DNA of 31,187 bases from assembly GCA_046349775.1 (NCBI GenBank), contig JAXMBS010000066.1:1-31187 (forward strand), written 5' to 3'. The DNA comes from JAEUIG01 sp046349775. GTDB taxonomy: Bacteria > Planctomycetota > Planctomycetia > Planctomycetales > Planctomycetaceae. This document shows, one piece after another, positions 27,068-31,187 of the stretch; position 1 is the first letter of the stretch; each line of letters opens with the position of its first letter. The translations under genes and the position numbers were made by a program. Below the pieces are notes generated by a model. It saw only the letters and a list, made by a program, of their open reading frames with translations, was not told where the DNA came from and searched no databases.

Positions 27068-27091
27068 TGTGGCTTGTGTTACACTACCCTG

Positions 27092-27358
27092 ATGCCCACC
27101 ACTCGCCCCCGCCGGATCGTCAGACGCGCCGTGGTGGCGGTGGCGGTCGTGGTGCTGCTGTTGGGGTGGTACTTCGCCAGCGTCATGTGCCTTGGGTTCG
27201 CTGTCGGCGCTGGCTGGGTTATAAATCCCACGCCAATCGTGATCGCGCCGCTTATGCCGATGCAATGGTATGTTCAATCCGCCAGGATCGGCAGCAGCCA
27301 AGTCGGCGCGCTTGGAGCCAAGAGCAGGGTGAGCAATATCGCTTTCGTCGTGACCTGA
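27092..27358 (+). CDS. Small putative membrane protein
   Basis: An 88-residue frame starting at the ATG at 27092. A basic N-terminus (TTRPRRIVRR) is followed by a strong hydrophobic helix at about 13-34 (AVVAVAVVVLLLGW), then a weaker hydrophobic stretch. I do not recognise it. A TACACT box 7 nt upstream of the ATG would imply an almost leaderless transcript. It is oriented away from the cytochrome-like gene, inside the same inverted-repeat segment. It may be real or chance. Confidence 0.4.
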   Translation: MPTTRPRRIVRRAVVAVAVVVLLLGWYFASVMCLGFAVGAGWVINPTPIVIAPLMPMQWYVQSARIGSSQVGALGAKSRVSNIAFVVT

Positions 27359-27463
27359 AGGCCAGACAAGAGAGACGACGGAAGTAGCAAGCCGCGTGCC
27401 GAATCTGCGGGTCAAGTTTCAAATGACCCCACTACCCAAACGTGAGTCCGTGCAATACCCGCG

Positions 27464-27492
27464 TTGTCGCATTGCAACCTGAGTGCTACGAT
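27464..27492 (+). promoter_or_regulatory. Possible promoter for glgB
   Basis: TTGTCG (27464-27469) and TACGAT (27487-27492) are separated by 17 nt, each with four of six consensus bases. It lies 71 nt before the ATG at 27563, outside the inverted-repeat segment. Confidence 0.4.
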
Positions 27493-27562
27493 CAGGTTTC
27501 GACAACGCCGAGCAAAGGCCTGCTCGAGCCTTTACGACGCTGACAGCACGAAGCTTGCAATC

Positions 27563-29504
27563 ATGCCGACGGTGGCTGCCCCTCCCATTTCCCACCCCGA
27601 AGCCGGGTCTGACGCCCGCGACCTGGCCCAGCTCGATACGCCGGCGGAATACGCCGCCCTGGCGCGCGGCTTGAATTGCACCATGTACCGCTGGATGGGC
27701 GCGCAGGTCGGTTGCCTCAACGGGACCGCCGGCACCCGCTTCGCCGTCTGGGCCCCCAACGCCACCGAAGTCTGCGTCATCTCCGACCGCACTGCCTGGC
27801 GGCACGGCCGCTTCTATTTGAATTCCAGCGACACCGGCATCTGGTCCGGCTTCATGCCGCAAATGGGAGCCGGCGAGACGTACAAATTCAGCCTCCGCAC
27901 CCGCTGGGGATCGATCATCGAAAAGGCCGACCCGTACGCCTTCGCGGCCGAGCATCCTCCCAAGACGGCGTCGATTGTCCACAACCTGTACGGCTACCAG
28001 TGGAGCGACGACGACTGGCTCCACTGTTCGACGCACTACTAACTGGTTCGCCGAGCCGGTCTCGACTTTACGAAGTCCAACTCGGCTCCTGGCGACGCCC
28101 GAAGGACGGCCGACGCTATCTCAGCTACCGCGAGCTGGCCCACCAGCTCGTCGAATACGTCGCCGAGATGGGTTACACGCACATTCAGCTGATGCCCATC
28201 ACGGAGTATCCGTTCGACGGCTCCTGGGGCTACCAGGCGACCGGTTATTTCGCCCACCAGCCGCTACGGCTCGCCTGAGGACTTCCGCTACTTCGTGGAC
28301 CAGTGCCATCAGCATGGCATCGGTGTGTTGATTGACTGGGTCCCCGCATTTTCCCACCGACGCCCACGCCCTTGGTCGGTTCGACGGCACGCGCTCTTCG
28401 AGCACGAGGACACCCGCAAAGGCTTCCATCCCGACTGGAACACGTACATCTACAACTACGGACGCAACGAAGTCCGCAGCTTTCTGCTCTCCAAGCGCCC
28501 GGTTCTGGTGCGAGCAGTAACACGTCGACGGTCTCCCGTGTCGACGCGGTCGCCTCGATGCTGTATCTCGACCATTCGCGCAAGCACGGCGAATGGCTCC
28601 CCAACCAGTTCGGCGGCCGCGAGAACATTGAAGCGATCAACTTCCTCCGCGACCTCAATACCACTCTCCATGGCGAATTCCCGGCGTCCTGATGGTCGCC
28701 GAAGAGTCCACCGCCTGGGGCGGAGTCTCGCCGCCCCGCCTACGACGGCGGCCTCGGCTTCACCATGAAATGGGACATGGCTGGATGAACGACTGCCCTG
28801 GCTACATGCGGCGCGAGCCCATCCACCGCCGGCATCACCAGAACGAACCCTCGTTCCGGATGATCACGCCTTTCACGAGAACTTCGTCCTGCCGCTGTCG
28901 CACGACGAGGTCGTCCACGGCAAGCGGTCGCTGCCGTCCCAGATGCCGGGCGACTACCGGCAGCGGTTTGCGAACCTGCGCTTACTGTACGGTTATCAGT
29001 ACACCACTCCGCAAGCCGCTCCTGTTCATGGGAGGCGAATTCGGCCAGTGGACCGAGTGGAATCACGACTCCGAAATCGACTGGGAGCTGCTCAACTTCG
29101 ACAAGCATGACGGCCTTCGGCGCTACATCGGCGACCTCAACGCCGCCTATCGCCGCGAGCCGGCACTGCACGAACTCGATTTCGATCCCGCCGGTTTCTC
29201 ATGGATCCACGCCGACGACGCCCACAACAGTTGCTTCGCGTTCTGCCGGCACTCGAAACAGCACCGCGAGTCGGTCGTCGTCCTGCTCAACATGACCCCG
29301 GTGCCCCGGCCCGGTTATCGCGTCGGCGTCCCGGCTCCGGGCTTCTACCGCGAGATCGTCAACAGCGACGCAAAGATTTACGGTGGTTCGGACCTCGGCA
29401 ACGCCGGTGGCATTCAGAGCGAATCCATCCCCTTCCACGGTCGCCCGCACAGCATCGTCGTCACACTCCCCCCTCTGGCGATGCTGATCCTCAAGCCGCT
29501 GTAG
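27563..29504 (+). pseudogene. glgB: 1,4-alpha-glucan branching enzyme, broken by about a dozen indels
   Basis: GlgB makes alpha-1,6 branches in glycogen. The CBM48-like N-terminal part (RFAVWAPNATEV) is intact, as is the C-terminal all-beta part after 29.01 kb. Between about 28030 and 29013 the frame changes at least eleven times and a Tyr codon reads TAA near 28530. Piecing frames together recovers the GH13 core: PITEYPFDGSWGYQ, RVDAVASML (nucleophile Asp), MVAEEST (acid/base Glu) and LSHDEVVH (Asp). The restored protein has about 645 residues, the short GlgB form without the first N-terminal module. Many breaks are one base lost or gained in C or G runs, and residues stay conserved between them, so sequence error is likelier than decay. 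The ATG at 27563 lacks a good Shine-Dalgarno. Confidence 0.87.
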
Positions 29505-29667
29505 TGTCATGCCGGCTCGTGTCGGAGCACCGACGGACAGTCTGTCGATTGTGAGCGAGTTGCCCTTCCTTTGTGGGCGAAGTCCCGCATGATGGCCTGT
29601 TTGCAGGTTTCGTCCCGATCTGAATCGTGTCGCGCGAACTGCGGAACCGGCTGCAAGGACATTGTGC

Positions 29668-31187
29668 ATGGACGACACGGCGATTCTGGTCGGCTTGTCG
29701 GCGATTCTCGTGCTGGGGGTCGGCTCGCAATGGGTCGCGTGGCGAATTCGCGTGCCGGCAATCCTCCTGCTCCTTTCCGTCGGCTGCGTCTGCGGCCCTG
29801 TGACCGGTCTGCTGGATCCGGAAAGAATCTTCGGCCGTCTGCTGGCGCCGCTGGTGTCCCTCTTCGTCGGAGTGATCCTGTTTGAAGGGGGCCTTACGCT
29901 GCGGTTCCGCGACCTGCGCGGTTCGTGGCGATCGCTCGTCGGGTTGATCACCATCGGCGCCGTCGTCTCCTGGGCCGTGACCACCGTCGCCGCACTGGCA
30001 CTCTTGAAACTCCCGATCGGAGTATCGCTCCTGCTGGGATCAATTCTCATTGTCACGGGGCCCACCGTCATCGGCCCGCTGTTACGCGACATACGCCCGT
30101 CGGGGCGCGTGGGAGCCATTGCTCGCTGGGAAGGCATCGTCATCGATCCCATCGGCGCCGTGCTGGCGGTGCTGGTATTTGAGACGATTGATTCAATCGA
30201 TGCGGCCGATTATTCGCACGCCACACGCGACGCACTGCGCAGTCTCGCCGTGACCGCGAGCAGCGGCATCCTGATCGGGGGTGCGGCCGCAGGCTTGCTG
30301 GTCCTGCTGATTCGCCGGTTCTGGGTTCCGGATTATCTCCAGAACGCCGTCGCGCTGACCCTGTCGGTCGCGGCCCTGACGACTGCCAACTCTGTGCACA
30401 GCGAAGCAGGACTCGTGGCCGTCACCGTCATGGGCCTGCTGTTGGCCAACCAGCGGATCGTCCCCGTGCAGCGGATCGCGGAGTTCAAAGAGAACCTGAC
30501 GGTGCTGCTGATTTCCGTGCTCTTCATCGTGCTTGCCGCGCGCGTCCAGTTGTCGTCGCTGGCGGAGCTGGGTTGGCGCGGAATGGCATTCGTGGGGGTC
30601 TTGATCGCCGTCGTTCGACCGCTGGCCGTCTGGCTGTCGACCATCGGCTCCGGCCTGAAACTGCGCGAGCGGATGTTTCTGGCGCTGTTTGCTCCCCGGG
30701 GGATTGTGGCGGCATCGGTGGGGTCCGTGTTCGCCTTGCGCCTCGGTGGAGAGGGAGCCGTCATTGCGCCTGCCACGCTGTTGGTCGTTTTTGTGACCGT
30801 CTTGTTTTATGGACTGACGGCCGGCCGGATCGCGCGCCAATTAGGACTGGCGGTCGCCGATCCCCAGGGATTCCTCTTCGTAGGTGGCAATATCTTCACG
30901 AGGAAGCTGGCTGCGGCTGTGCAGTCGGCCGGTTTTCCGGTGGTGCTGATCGACACGCGCTACGACCAGGTGCAGAAGGCGCGCACCGAGGGAGTGCCGG
31001 CCTACTGCGACAACGTGCTGGCTGAGCACGTACTCGACAACATCGATCTCGGGGGCATCGGAAGATTCGCCGCCATGACAACAAACGACGAAGTCAACAC
31101 GCTCAGCGCCACCCGTTTCCGCGAGCTGTTCGGCCGTAGCAATGTCTACCAGGTCACCGTCGCGGGCGCCCGCAGCGTCGCCGCTGA
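29668..31187 (+). CDS. CPA1-type cation/proton antiporter with a C-terminal RCK-like domain, 3' truncated
   Basis: About 506 residues are visible and the frame runs off the right edge. Roughly twelve hydrophobic helices fill residues 1-390. EGIVIDPIG (Asp160-Pro161) sits in the position of the ion-binding Asp in NhaP/KefB-like exchangers, and FEGGLTL near 72-78 is another family motif. From about 400 a soluble Rossmann-like part begins (FLFVGGN, then VVLIDTRYDQV and GVPAYCDNVL) that looks like a TrkA-N/RCK domain with a degenerate glycine motif, probably a regulatory nucleotide-binding unit. It would exchange Na+ or K+ for H+ at the inner membrane. AAGGA at 29655-29659 is 8 nt before the ATG, a strong start signal. 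The gene is unrelated to glgB upstream. Confidence 0.9.
   Translation, partial: MDDTAILVGLSAILVLGVGSQWVAWRIRVPAILLLLSVGCVCGPVTGLLDPERIFGRLLAPLVSLFVGVILFEGGLTLRFRDLRGSWRSLVGLITIGAVVSWAVTTVAALALLKLPIGVSLLLGSILIVTGPTVIGPLLRDIRPSGRVGAIARWEGIVIDPIGAVLAVLVFETIDSIDAADYSHATRDALRSLAVTASSGILIGGAAAGLLVLLIRRFWVPDYLQNAVALTLSVAALTTANSVHSEAGLVAVTVMGLLLANQRIVPVQRIAEFKENLTVLLISVLFIVLAARVQLSSLAELGWRGMAFVGVLIAVVRPLAVWLSTIGSGLKLRERMFLALFAPRGIVAASVGSVFALRLGGEGAVIAPATLLVVFVTVLFYGLTAGRIARQLGLAVADPQGFLFVGGNIFTRKLAAAVQSAGFPVVLIDTRYDQVQKARTEGVPAYCDNVLAEHVLDNIDLGGIGRFAAMTTNDEVNTLSATRFRELFGRSNVYQVTVAGARSVAA

Larger units (their letters stand above)
26585..27437. repeat. Inverted repeats bounding an 850-bp segment
   Basis: GGGTAGTGGGATCATTTGAA (26585-26604) recurs in inverted orientation at 27417-27437 with one difference in the shared core; weaker similarity extends outward (ACTCA) and inward (CT). 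The enclosed segment holds the cytochrome-like gene and a small membrane-protein frame. No transposase is inside, so this could be a small non-autonomous element, a gene cassette or a pair of dispersed repeats. Confidence 0.6.

Noticed and set aside
27563..29504. Programmed frameshifting in glgB
   Set aside because: Too many shifts in both directions, no slippery site plus structure, and a TAA in place of a conserved Tyr.

Overview
This window looks like chromosomal DNA of a high-GC member of the Planctomycetota. The evidence is the mix of genes: an ECF-type sigma factor next to a membrane-anchored serine/threonine kinase, a Tat-exported Gfo/Idh/MocA oxidoreductase, a small CxxCH cytochrome-like protein, a protease with a LamG-like and a SirB1-like domain in one chain, and intergenic spaces full of small palindromes. 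I cannot name the genus. I found no rRNA, tRNA, CRISPR array, transposase or prophage gene.

Layout. From 1 to 8.5 kb everything reads rightward: the end of a DinG-type helicase, an ECF sigma factor, a Ser/Thr kinase with a membrane tail, a compact fatty-acid cluster (dehydratase, FabG reductase, acyl carrier protein, second dehydratase) and a secreted protein of unknown function. From 8.8 to 22.0 kb everything reads leftward: a frame-broken unknown gene, lepA (EF-4, frame-broken), an MFS transporter, a secreted M16 zinc protease, a rhomboid protease, a TGS-domain GTPase and a lipoprotein-type HtrA/LamG/SirB1 fusion. Four of these concern proteolysis or translation, so the block has a protein-quality theme, though no single operon is proven. 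At 22.2 kb rpiB reads rightward and carries a C-terminal zinc ribbon. A gene-poor kilobase follows. Then come leftward genes for a Tat-exported oxidoreductase, a DJ-1/PfpI protein, a one-helix membrane protein and a cytochrome-like protein. Finally glgB (heavily frame-broken) and a truncated CPA1-type cation/proton antiporter read rightward.

Fatty-acid cluster. A good sigma-70-like promoter (TTGAGG, 17-nt spacer, TATAGT) lies ahead of four genes able to reduce and dehydrate acyl groups held on the encoded carrier protein. No ketosynthase is visible, so elongation must rely on enzymes encoded elsewhere.

Two things stand out. First, many gene boundaries carry degenerate tandem repeats with a strict 7-, 8- or 9-bp period, often as inverted pairs that would make long hairpins. 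The sequence of the unit changes from place to place while the period persists. Second, several genes (the 8.8-10.6 kb gene, lepA, the protease fusion, the oxidoreductase and above all glgB) are broken by single-base indels, many in C or G runs, while the protein remains recognisable on both sides of each break. This pattern fits local sequence error better than gene decay, so those genes may be intact in the organism.
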